Below are positions 57,747 to 64,000 of a DNA stretch of 64,000 bases, piece by piece. A model generated the notes under the pieces. The model worked only from the letters and a program-made list of their open reading frames with translations, was not told the DNA's origin and did not search any database. Each line of letters opens with the position of its first letter. The first letter of the stretch is position 1. Position numbers and translations under genes: made by a program. The DNA comes from Alphaproteobacteria bacterium (lineage in GTDB: Bacteria; Pseudomonadota; Alphaproteobacteria; Micropepsales; Micropepsaceae): positions 310,001 to 374,000 of the forward strand of contig JADHVO010000003.1 of the NCBI GenBank assembly GCA_016783965.1, read 5' to 3'.

Positions 57747-58916
57747 ATGGCAGAACTGAGCCTGGGCGAGGGTTTCCGGGCGCTGGGGCGCGATGCGTTC
57801 CTTAGGAAGCTGCACGACGAAGCGCCGCTGTTCCGCGATCCGAACGGGTTCTGGGTCGCGTCGCGGTTCGACGACGTGCGCGCGATCCTGCTCGACTACG
57901 AGCGCTTCTCGTCGTCGGCGATGGGGAATGTCTCGTCTGCGACGGCGCAGGCCGGCGGGCTCGCCTTCGGCTTTCCGCTCCTGACCGACGATCCGCCGCG
58001 GCACTCGGTGCTGCGCGCGCTGCTGGCCAAGGCGTTCACGCCGGCGGCGATGGAGGCGATGCGGCCCTATGTGGAGTCGCTGGCGCGCGAACTGGTGGCG
58101 GCGATCCCCGCCGGTGAAGAGATCGATGCGGTGGCGGCAATCACCTCGCCGCTGCCGGTGCGGGTGATCGCGCGCATGATGGGCGTGCCTGTGGAGCGGG
58201 CGCCGGATTTCCGCCGCTGGTCGAACGCGCTGGCCGACATCCAGTCGGGACAAACGCCGGATCGCATCGCCGCCGTGATGGAGCTGCGGGCCTATTTCGT
58301 GGACGAAGTGGAGAAGCGGCGGGCCGCGCCCGGCGACGACCTGATCACCGCCATGACCCGGGTGAGCGAAACCTCCGAGACGCTGAGCGACAGCCAGATC
58401 GTGGCGTTCTGCATCCTGCTGATGGCGGCAGGCAACGAGACGACGACGAACCTGCTGGGCAATCTGCTGAACCGGCTGGCGCGGGCGCCGGCGGGGTGGA
58501 CGGCGTTGCGGAGCGACCCTTCGCTTATCGAAGGCGCGATCGAAGAGTCGCTCAGGGTGGATTCTCCGGCGCAGATGGTGATCCGGCGCGCGACCTCAGA
58601 TGCGGATGTGAGCGGCACGCGCATCGCGGCGGGGGAGATGGTGATGGTGTATCTCGCCTCGGCCAACCGCGACCCGGCGAAGTGGGGCAATCCGGCGAAT
58701 TTCGAGCTGAACCGCATCCGCGAGCGGCATGTCGCGTTCGGGCATGGCGTGCACACCTGCATCGGCGCGCCGCTGGCGCGGCTGGAAGCGAAGGCGGCGA
58801 TGACGGCGCTGGTGGCGCGGTTCGCAAGCCTGGCGCCTGGCGCGGAGCGCGGACAGCGGCTGGCGGGCGGCGGACTGCTCTACGGCTTCCGCTCGCTGCC
58901 GGTGGTGTTTGGATAG
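57747..58916 (+). CDS. cytochrome P450
   Basis: A 389-residue soluble P450, second of a tandem pair. Here the I-helix is normal (ILLMAAGNETTTNLLGNLL), the K-helix EESLRVDSP keeps E-x-x-R, and the heme loop is VAFGHGVHTCIGAPLARLEAKA. It is a different family member from its neighbour, not a recent duplicate. It begins 16 bp after the first P450 and probably shares its mRNA. Substrate unknown. Confidence 0.93.
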   Translation: MAELSLGEGFRALGRDAFLRKLHDEAPLFRDPNGFWVASRFDDVRAILLDYERFSSSAMGNVSSATAQAGGLAFGFPLLTDDPPRHSVLRALLAKAFTPAAMEAMRPYVESLARELVAAIPAGEEIDAVAAITSPLPVRVIARMMGVPVERAPDFRRWSNALADIQSGQTPDRIAAVMELRAYFVDEVEKRRAAPGDDLITAMTRVSETSETLSDSQIVAFCILLMAAGNETTTNLLGNLLNRLARAPAGWTALRSDPSLIEGAIEESLRVDSPAQMVIRRATSDADVSGTRIAAGEMVMVYLASANRDPAKWGNPANFELNRIRERHVAFGHGVHTCIGAPLARLEAKAAMTALVARFASLAPGAERGQRLAGGGLLYGFRSLPVVFG

Positions 58917-59127
58917 CGCTGCCGATGAATGGGACCGACAGATGGAGCGCGACGCGAATGCCGGGAGGCTCGACAAGCTGATAGAAGATTCGCGCGCCGA
59001 TCTCGCAGCTGGTCGCTGCCGCGATCTCGGACCACCCCAAAGGCGTCATCGCCCGCTCTATGCGGGCGACCCAATTTCGGTGCCGCAACAAAATTGGGTC
59101 GCCCGGACCCTTCGGGCCGGGCGATGA
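58909..59127 (+). pseudogene. antitoxin-like gene remnant invaded by a repeat
   Basis: From TTG 58909, overlapping the P450 stop, the frame reads DSAADEWDRQMERDANAGRLDKLIEDSRADLAAGRCRDL. The pattern D-E-W-D-R-Q-x-E-x-D-x-x-A-G-R-L-D-x-L-x-E-x-A..D...GR...L is that of short antitoxin-like proteins normally followed by a RelE/HigB-like toxin. After RDL (about 59028) the frame runs into a palindromic repeat (59044-59129) that supplies the rest of the codons. No toxin gene follows, so this is a leftover half of a toxin-antitoxin pair. Confidence 0.5.
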
Positions 59128-59129
59128 CG
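59044..59129. repeat. nested palindromic intergenic element
   Basis: Outer arms CGTCATCGCCCG (59044-59055) and CGGGCGATGACG (59118-59129), inner arms GGGCGACCCAATTT (59064-59077) and AAATTGGGTCGCCC (59091-59104). It can fold as a long cruciform or RNA hairpin. Typical of dispersed palindromic repeats in alphaproteobacterial genomes. Confidence 0.8.
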
Positions 59130-59167
59130 GAATAATGGGTTTGGATGGGCGGGGCGGCCGCCCTCCA

Positions 59168-59215
59168 CCATCGCTTCGCGATGGTCCCCCTCCCCCGCTT
59201 TGCGGTGGAGGGGCA
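59168..59215. repeat. two adjacent hairpins downstream of rnpB
   Basis: CCATCGCTTCGCGATGG (from 59168) and a CCCTCCCCCGC / GCGGTGGAGGG hairpin (59189-59214) lie just beyond the 3' end of the RNase P RNA. The second is related to the REP-like elements at 55958-56118. One of them may help end rnpB transcription. Confidence 0.55.
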
Positions 59216-59221
59216 AGAAGC

Positions 59222-59592
59222 GTCAGATGGCCTGTAAGCCGGGTTCTGTGTCCGCTTAATGCGGGCGATGGCCATTCCTCTGGGATGTGTGTCGCCACAC
59301 ACCTCGCGCGACCGACCCGGACAGCTACGCGGAAACGCGTTACGTGCCGTCCCTATTTGGTCTTGCTCCCGGTGGGGCTTGCCGTGCCACCTCAGTTACC
59401 TGAGACGCGGTGCGCTCTTACCGCACCATTTCAACCTTGCCGGACCTTTAGGGTCTTAGGCGGTGTCATTTCTGTGGCGCTATCCCTGGGGTCGCCCCCG
59501 CCGGCCGTTAACCGGCACCGTGTCTCCGTGGAGCCCGGACTTTCCTCGACACACCGCTTGCGCGGCGTCCCGGGGCCATCCGGCCATCTGAC
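59222..59592 (-). ncRNA. rnpB: RNase P RNA (class A)
   Basis: The catalytic RNA of RNase P, which trims the 5' ends of tRNAs, and here also the coding piece of the two-piece tmRNA. The ends form a perfect 11-bp P1 stem: GTCAGATGGCC at the 5' end (59592-59582) with GGCCATCTGAC at the 3' end (59232-59222). Near the 5' end is GAGGAAAGTCCGGGCTCC, the universal CR-I/P4 region; near the 3' end ACAGAACCCGGCTTACAGGCC completes P4 and P1. The length, about 371 bases, is usual for class A. Confidence 0.97.
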
Positions 59593-59598
59593 ATTTCT

Positions 59599-59604
59599 AT
59601 TATA
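59599..59604 (-). promoter_or_regulatory. -10 box of rnpB
   Basis: A perfect TATAAT on the minus strand, 6 bases before the first base of the P1 stem. No good -35 box is seen at 16-18 bases; that region lies in the first tandem repeat. Confidence 0.7.
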
Positions 59605-59830
59605 GCGCGCGGGCGCGTTAGCCGCCACACCAACCCTAACGCGCCCGCGCGGGAGTTCTTTATTGCATTAGGGCGGGCGAAGTAGCCGCCACCCCAACCC
59701 TACGTCGCCCGCGCGGGAGCTCTTTATTGCAAGCGCGGGCGAGTTAGCCGCCTCTCCAACCCTAACCCGCCCGCGGGGAGTTCATTATTGCAGCGGCGCG
59801 GGCGACGTAGCCGCCACTCCAACCCTGATG
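59605..59830. repeat. 3.7 tandem copies of a 62-64-bp hairpin-forming repeat
   Basis: The core TAGCCGCC occurs at 59619, 59683, 59745 and 59808, a period of 64, 62 and 63. Each unit has arms such as GGGCGCGTTAG / CTAACGCGCCC around CCGCCACACCAACC and ends GGAGTTCTTTATTGCA. The arms differ between units but mostly stay complementary (unit 2 GGGCGAAGTAG with CTACGTCGCCC); the last unit is truncated. It lies between sciP and rnpB, directly upstream of the rnpB -10 box. Confidence 0.85.
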
Positions 59831-59951
59831 GGCACGATTTTAGGCAAGCGGTTTGCCGAGCGTTAACGCAAATCCGACAGGGCCAGGTTCCCTCCGGAAC
59901 GGAGGACGCCCTCCGGCACTCACGCATGGTGAGTTGTTTGGAGTTCGTCGC

Positions 59952-60251
59952 ATGGGACTTGCCGAAAAAGGTTTTCTCAAAGCGGGACGCGCACCGTCGA
60001 TGGCGCCCCCGATGCTCGATCTGCCGGCGCCGGAGACCAAGCGCTGGGTGCCCCGGCGCAAGGCGCAGGTCGTGGCCGCGGTGCGCAGCGGTGCGCTCAG
60101 CCTCGATGAAGCGTGCGGGCGCTATTCGCTGACGGTGGAGGAATTCCTCTCCTGGCAGCGCGCGATCGACAAGTACGGCCTGCCCGGCCTGCGCGCGACC
60201 CACGCGCAGGAATATCGCACCGCGTCGGTGGAGCCGGCGAAACGCCAGTAG
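59952..60251 (+). CDS. sciP: SciP-like CtrA inhibitor (DUF1153)
   Basis: A 99-residue DNA-binding protein. MLDLPAPETKRWVPRRKAQVVAAVRSGALSLDEACGRYSLTVEEFLSWQRAIDKYGLPGLRATHAQEYR matches the DUF1153/SciP helix-turn-helix family. In Caulobacter SciP binds CtrA and blocks its activation of cell-cycle genes in G1. The start at ATG 59952 is preceded by TGGAG with an 8-base spacing; a TTG further upstream would add 33 residues that no SciP has. The upstream region contains the palindrome GCGTTAACGC (59860-59869). Confidence 0.9.
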   Translation: MGLAEKGFLKAGRAPSMAPPMLDLPAPETKRWVPRRKAQVVAAVRSGALSLDEACGRYSLTVEEFLSWQRAIDKYGLPGLRATHAQEYRTASVEPAKRQ

Positions 60252-60278
60252 GCGACACCGGTGCATCGCATAGAAGAC

Positions 60279-60336
60279 TCACGCGGAGGCGCGGAGCCGC
60301 GGAGTTCTCGCCATAGCACTCCGCGCCTCCGCGTGA
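60279..60336. repeat. palindromic dispersed repeat, copy 2
   Basis: Arms TCACGCGGAGGCGCGGAG (60279-60296) and CTCCGCGCCTCCGCGTGA (60319-60336) are perfectly inverted (18 bp). Same element as at 56348-56396. It lies between the convergent ends of sciP and the racemase gene and could serve as a bidirectional terminator-like hairpin. Confidence 0.8.
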
Positions 60337-60357
60337 TGCAATTGGCGCTTCGCGCCG

Positions 60358-61050
60358 CTAGCCGAGCGCAAAGTCGACGGCGGCCAGGGCGTGGAGCGTG
60401 GTCGTGTCGAAGGTTGGCACGTCGACGTCGCCGTCCCTGATGAGCATGGGGATCTCGGTGCAGCCGAGGACGATGCCCTGGGCGCCCTGCTCCACCAGCC
60501 GGGCGATCACGGCGCGGTAGACGTCGCGGCTCGCCGGCCGCGCCTCGCCGCGGATGAGCTCTGCGTAGATCACGCGGTTGATCTCGGCGGCGTCGGCGGC
60601 ATTGGGCGTGACGGTGGCGATGTCGTGCGCGCGCAGGCGGCCCTTGATGATGCCGTCCTGGCTCATGGTGTGGATGGTGCCGATCAGGCCGACCTTCGTG
60701 AGGCCCTTCGCCCTGATCGCGGCGGCGAGCGGGTCGGCGATGTGGAGGAAGGGAATCTTCAGCGCCGCTTCGATGCCGGGCGTGGCACGGTGCATGGTGT
60801 TGCAGAGCATCATGATGAAATCGGCGCCGGCGCGTTCGAGATTGGCGGCGGCATCTACCATGCGCTGGTCGGCAGTCGCCCACTGGCCGGCGTTCTGGAG
60901 CGGCGCGATCTCGCCGAAATCGAAGGAATGCATCAGGCAGCGCGCGGAATGGACACCGCCGACGCGGCGCTGCACCTCGCGATTGATGAGCTGATAGTAG
61001 GTGGTGGAGGATTCCCAGCTCATCCCCCCGAGCATGCCGATGGTTTTCAT
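60358..61050 (-). CDS. aspartate/glutamate racemase family protein
   Basis: A 230-residue PLP-independent amino-acid racemase (aspartate racemase/YgeA type). MKTIGMLGGMSWESSTTYYQLIN is the family start; the two catalytic cysteines are in IMMLCNTMHRATP and IVLGCTEIPMLI; LIGTIHTMSQDGIIKGRL lies between. It interconverts L and D forms of an acidic or broad-range amino acid; the exact one is unknown. GGAGGGG lies before the ATG. Confidence 0.93.
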   Translation of the reverse strand: MKTIGMLGGMSWESSTTYYQLINREVQRRVGGVHSARCLMHSFDFGEIAPLQNAGQWATADQRMVDAAANLERAGADFIMMLCNTMHRATPGIEAALKIPFLHIADPLAAAIRAKGLTKVGLIGTIHTMSQDGIIKGRLRAHDIATVTPNAADAAEINRVIYAELIRGEARPASRDVYRAVIARLVEQGAQGIVLGCTEIPMLIRDGDVDVPTFDTTTLHALAAVDFALG

Positions 61051-61357
61051 CATTACCCCTCCGCCCCTTCGCACCTGGCGGTGCCTCCCCGCCAATGCGC
61101 TAACGCGCATGCGGGGAGGATTGGCCTTACACTCGGAACGCTATCAAACATCCGAGCGCCCCGCGTGGGCGCGATTGCATGGCGGCCCTGCATGCGCATA
61201 AGGTGAGTGCATAGGCCGATGCAGCCTGCCGCTTGCGCCCTCTCGGGTACGGTGAATGCATTTCTTACGACAGTTCGGATCCATCGCAGTCGGGCGAACG
61301 GGTCGGCAAGGCAAGCACTGACGGGACGTTCGCTCCAACGACGCGAAAGGATCGACT

Positions 61358-61927
61358 ATGCGCACATTTCATGATGCCAAGGCGATGGCGAAGAGCCTGC
61401 GCGAGCGGCTGGCCGCGAAGGACATCGCGCTCAACCACAGCGAATGCCTGGAGCTGGTGGCGGCGGAGTTCGGCTTCGACAACTGGAACATGCTGGCGGC
61501 GCGAATCGATGGAAGCGGCGCCGTGCAGTTCACGCATTGCGCGCCGATCATTCGCATCTTCGACACGGTGAAGGCCAAGGAGTTCTATCTCGACTTCCTG
61601 GGCTTTACGCGCGACTGGGATGATGCCGGGGAATGGGAGAACCCGGCGCGCTCGGCGCCGCTCTATTCGAGCGTGAGCCGCGCGGGGCAGCATCTGCACC
61701 TCACCGAGCATCACGGCGACGCTTCGCCGGGCGGCAATGCGTTCATCACCATGCACGGCATCCGCGAATTCCACGCGGAGCTGATCGAAAAGCAGTACCG
61801 CTACAACAAGCCGGGGCTGGAGACGGTGGACTGGGGCCTGATGGTCACGGTGTCCGATCCGTTCGGCAACAAGCTCAGGTTCTGCGAGTACAAAGCGGCG
61901 GTCGCGAAGCGGCTGGGGCTGGAGTAG
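61358..61927 (+). CDS. glyoxalase-fold protein with N-terminal glyoxalase-related domain
   Basis: A 189-residue protein. Residues 1-50 (AKAMAKSLRERLAAKDIALNHSECLELVAAEFGFDNWNMLAARID) are the short helical domain often fused before a glyoxalase/Ble-type VOC fold; residues 60-185 are the VOC domain with IIRIFDTVKAKEFYLDFLGFTRDWD and LMVTVSDPFGNKLRFCEY. Relatives are often labelled bleomycin-resistance-like, but no resistance can be inferred. AAAGGA precedes the ATG. Confidence 0.88.
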   Translation: MRTFHDAKAMAKSLRERLAAKDIALNHSECLELVAAEFGFDNWNMLAARIDGSGAVQFTHCAPIIRIFDTVKAKEFYLDFLGFTRDWDDAGEWENPARSAPLYSSVSRAGQHLHLTEHHGDASPGGNAFITMHGIREFHAELIEKQYRYNKPGLETVDWGLMVTVSDPFGNKLRFCEYKAAVAKRLGLE

Positions 61928-62080
61928 CGGCCCGATTCGCCAGCCCACCCGTCACGGCCCGCGCCTGCGGGCCGCCGGATGAACGACAGATAAACGCCGG
62001 CCCCAGCCTGCGTTCAGGGGCCCGCGTCCATTCTGCCGGCAACGATGCATCCCGCATCTTGGCAGAAAGGACGAACGGTC

Positions 62081-62524
62081 ATGAAACGCCTCATCAGTGC
62101 AACGCTTGCACTCACGCTGCTCGGCAGCACCGCGGCGGTCGCCGATCCCTACGATCACGGCGGCTACAACACCGACTACCGCGGTGATCGCGGCGGCGAC
62201 TATCGCGGTGACCGCGGCCACGGCGACAACTCAGGCGCGGTCGTGGCGGGCGTCGGTCTGCTGGCGCTTGCAGCCATCCTGGCCGCGCAGCATCACGATC
62301 ACTATCAGCACGGCTATTATCACCAGGGCTGGTACAATGGCGGCCAGTGGTACGGGCACTCCGACGATCGCGACCGCTGGCACTCGGACTATCGCGACGG
62401 CTGGCGCTCCGACTATCGCGACGGCTGGCGCTCCGACTATCGCGGAGGCTGGCATCCCGACTATCGCGACGGCTGGCATTCCAACTATCGCGACGGCTGG
62501 CACGGCGACTATCGCGGCTGGTGA
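62081..62524 (+). CDS. secreted protein with YRDGW tandem repeats
   Basis: A 147-residue protein. Signal peptide about residues 1-22 (MKRLISATLALTLLGSTAAVA), a GDYRGDRG-rich stretch, a hydrophobic stretch (AVVAGVGLLALAAILAA, about 50-66) that may be a membrane segment, a His/Tyr-rich part, and from about residue 97 seven copies of an 8-residue repeat (SDYRDGWR/H, with Pro, Asn or Gly in the first position in some). AAAGGA precedes the ATG. Function unknown; the style recalls the RcnB-like protein at 4179. Confidence 0.8.
   Translation: MKRLISATLALTLLGSTAAVADPYDHGGYNTDYRGDRGGDYRGDRGHGDNSGAVVAGVGLLALAAILAAQHHDHYQHGYYHQGWYNGGQWYGHSDDRDRWHSDYRDGWRSDYRDGWRSDYRGGWHPDYRDGWHSNYRDGWHGDYRGW
62366..62522 (+). 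repeat. 24-bp in-frame tandem repeat
   Basis: Six to seven direct repeats of about 24 bases (core GACTATCGCGACGGCTGG) encode the YRDGW units at the C-terminus of the secreted protein. Confidence 0.8.
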
Positions 62525-62715
62525 TCGGCGCTGACGCGTCAGGCAGCGCGGGCCGGGTGTAACGCCCGCCCCGCGGCCCCAGTCACCGGGGAGGTTCTGG
62601 GCCGCGGGCCATTGCGGGGTTCAGCAGTGGCGCTCCTTGCACCAAGCCACGGCGCACTGTCGCACAAGATGTGTTGACAGTGTTTACGGGTTTCTGCTGA
62701 TCCGCGATTTTTTGG

Positions 62716-63411
62716 TTAACCAATTGCTCTCGGCGCAAGCAGCGACGCCAGGGCCGCGGCACATTCGCCGTCCCAGCGGCCGTTGACCTCCGACGGGCGG
62801 AAGTGGCGCTGGAAGGCCGTGATGACCTTGTCCAGCGGAACATCCGTGTGCGGAGGAAGGCCATAGCCGAAGCGGGCAAGATCTTGCGGCGTGGCTTCGC
62901 CCTTGCCGTTCTTACCGGCCGGCCACAGCCCGATGCCGAACTCGGCGAGCTGTTTCCACGGGAAGTGCTCGCCCGGGTCTTCCTTGCGGGCGGGCGCGAC
63001 GTCGCTGTGACCGAGCACGCGCTGCGGCGGGATCGGGTGGCGCCTGAGGATGGCTTGCGCGAGGTCGATCAGCGCCGCGATCTGCGGTTCGGCGAAGGGG
63101 ACGTAGCCGAACTCGTGGCCGGGGTTCACCAGCTCGATCCCGATGGAGCGGGCGTTGATGTTGGTGGCGCCGGCCCACCAGCTCACGCCGGCGTGCCAGG
63201 CGCGGCGGTCTTCCGGCACATGCGCGAAGACGCGGCCGTCGCGGCCGATGGTGTAATGCGCGCTGACCTTGGCCTGCGGGTCGGTGAGGCGCGCGAGCGC
63301 TTCGTCGGCGGTCGGCATGCCGGTGTAATGCAGCACAAGGATGTCGACCGGCTGCCCTTCCGTGCGGGCGTCGTGATTGGGCGACGGGCAGGAGACGATG
63401 CGGAGAGTCAT
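62716..63411 (-). CDS. N-acetylmuramoyl-L-alanine amidase (AmpD/AmiD type)
   Basis: A 231-residue zinc amidase of the amidase_2 fold, which cuts the bond between MurNAc and L-Ala. VDILVLHYTGM gives the first zinc His, IGIELVNPGHEFGY the conserved Glu and central region, and VLGHSDVAPARKEDPGEHFPW the second His and the Lys/Asp of the active site. The last 60 residues (PQDLARFGYGLP... VITAFQRHFRPSEVNGRWDGECAAALASLL) are a peptidoglycan-binding-like helical domain, as in AmiD. No signal peptide is seen, so it may act in the cytoplasm on recycled muropeptides like AmpD. Confidence 0.93.
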   Translation of the reverse strand: MTLRIVSCPSPNHDARTEGQPVDILVLHYTGMPTADEALARLTDPQAKVSAHYTIGRDGRVFAHVPEDRRAWHAGVSWWAGATNINARSIGIELVNPGHEFGYVPFAEPQIAALIDLAQAILRRHPIPPQRVLGHSDVAPARKEDPGEHFPWKQLAEFGIGLWPAGKNGKGEATPQDLARFGYGLPPHTDVPLDKVITAFQRHFRPSEVNGRWDGECAAALASLLAPRAIG

Positions 63412-63472
63412 GCGATGGTGGCCTACGGTCCCCTTCTACGCTTCACCATAGCTTGGCCCAGCGCGAATGCCG

Positions 63473-63931
63473 TCAAAAAATTGCACCGACCAGGATCAGG
63501 ACAAGACCCACGAGTGAGGGAACGATCCGAGCGTAGTGGAATGCGCCCCAGCGGTCGCGAAGCTGCCGCCAGTCTTTCGGCAGGATCGAAGCCTTCCAGG
63601 TCACAATCTCCTTGACGATGGGAACCTCGACAAGAGCGGTCACCAGCAGCGTCACAACAAACAGAAGCAACGCTGTCAGGGTCAGATAGAACAACGGCAG
63701 CCGGCTGCCGTAGGCGAGGAAGAGGACCGGAAGCGTCGACAACAGTGCGATCGGGAGGAGCGCGGTCATGAGCGGTTCCATGTTTCTATTGAGCCGTTGC
63801 ACAACAGCAAGAAACACATCCGGCTCGAACGTCGCTATCGACCTGGTCAAGGCGAGCCAAGGTCCCCAGTACATGCCGGAGACCAGGATCAAGAGAACGA
63901 TGTTTATAAGCTGAAATACCTTGAGAGCCAT
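63473..63931 (-). CDS. DUF1772-like membrane protein
   Basis: A 152-residue protein with four predicted helices: about residues 3-20, 50-70, 78-100 and 134-151. The spacing and LRDRWGAFHYARIVPSLVGLVLILVG at the end fit the DUF1772 (anthrone oxygenase-like) family of four-helix membrane proteins. The start at MALKVF places helix 1 at the N-terminus; a TTG further upstream only adds an Arg/Pro-rich stretch that overlaps the next gene. Confidence 0.75.
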   Translation of the reverse strand: MALKVFQLINIVLLILVSGMYWGPWLALTRSIATFEPDVFLAVVQRLNRNMEPLMTALLPIALLSTLPVLFLAYGSRLPLFYLTLTALLLFVVTLLVTALVEVPIVKEIVTWKASILPKDWRQLRDRWGAFHYARIVPSLVGLVLILVGAIF

Positions 63932-63936
63932 CGCGG

Positions 63937-64000
63937 CTACACGTGGTCGTGGCCGCCGATGCGGCCGGGACGCCAATAGCCTTCGGCGGCGATCTGGTCC
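63937..64000 (-). CDS. C-terminal end of a gene cut by the right window edge
   Basis: The last 20 codons of a minus-strand frame end DQIAAEGYWRPGRIGGHDHV and TAG at 63937-63939. The stop is 5 bp before the start of the DUF1772-like gene, suggesting an operon. Too little is visible to name it. Confidence 0.45.
   Translation of the reverse strand, partial: DQIAAEGYWRPGRIGGHDHV

Noticed and set aside
59605..59830. The tandem repeat looked at first like a short CRISPR array.
   Set aside because: The units are repeats along their whole length with no unique spacers, and no cas genes are present.
59860..59869. GCGTTAACGC upstream of sciP as a CtrA site.
   Set aside because: CtrA sites need two TTAA half-sites about 7 bases apart; only one half is seen, so I note the palindrome but do not call a CtrA box.
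61358..61927. Calling the glyoxalase-fold gene a bleomycin-resistance gene.
   Set aside because: The VOC fold has many functions and no bleomycin-binding evidence is visible.

Overview
This window is a piece of a high-GC alphaproteobacterial chromosome. Four things support that. The tmRNA gene is the circularly permuted, two-piece type. SspB is the alpha form. There is a DUF1153/SciP-type cell-cycle regulator. The division and cell-wall (dcw) cluster runs mraZ to lpxC in the alphaproteobacterial order. MurE carries the DNPR motif of meso-diaminopimelate-adding enzymes and LpxC makes lipid A, so this is a Gram-negative with DAP peptidoglycan. I cannot name the genus; Micropepsaceae/Rhizomicrobium-like, Caulobacter-like or Hyphomicrobiales-like lineages would all fit.

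Layout. 1-7144: a truncated Old Yellow Enzyme gene, three tandem paralogous secreted proteins, an SMP-30/gluconolactonase, folA with an acetyltransferase, a low-complexity RcnB-like protein, an ATP-grasp enzyme coupled to thyA, and a small membrane protein. 7145-7630: the two-piece ssrA gene, with a second copy of one of its stem-loops and a strong terminator. 7631-14894: a small secreted protein, two coupled MFS transporters divergent from an OYE-GrpB pair, a cytochrome b561, a ParB/Srx-like protein and a P450. 14995-20737: sspB, a FitAB/VapBC-type toxin-antitoxin pair, fumC, a spermidine-synthase-like protein, an RHH protein, a GST, DUF4169 and a CoA-transferase. 20734-29335: a decayed Zn-alcohol dehydrogenase, small proteins, a UvrD/PcrA helicase, a CPT-like kinase, prmA, aminopeptidase P and an esterase.

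29332-53950, all on the minus strand apart from one small gene: mraZ-rsmH-ftsL-ftsI-murE-murF-mraY-murD-ftsW-murG-murC-murB-ddl-ftsQ-ftsA-ftsZ, then lpxC, bamD, recN, ligA and a CsaA-like tRNA-binding protein. Many junctions are 1-4 bp overlaps, which implies translational coupling. Upstream of mraZ is an array of TGGG boxes at an exact 10-bp period, overlapping a candidate promoter; this is the expected MraZ autoregulatory operator. 53951-64000 is more accessory: small hypothetical genes, one gene interrupted by an in-frame TGA, two tandem P450s behind a perfect palindrome, an antitoxin-like remnant invaded by a palindromic repeat, RNase P RNA with hairpin-forming tandem repeats upstream, sciP, an amino-acid racemase, a glyoxalase-fold protein, a repeat-rich secreted protein, an AmpD-type amidase and a DUF1772-like membrane protein.

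Functional links: ssrA and sspB together tag stalled proteins and deliver them to ClpXP. MraZ, SciP and the dcw genes tie cell-wall growth to the cell cycle. folA and thyA share the folate cycle. I did not find a clear new multi-gene defence or biosynthetic system. The most unusual items are the duplicated tmRNA-type stem-loop, the tandem hairpin repeats before rnpB, the triplicated YGNTV secreted family, and the small decayed or interrupted genes.
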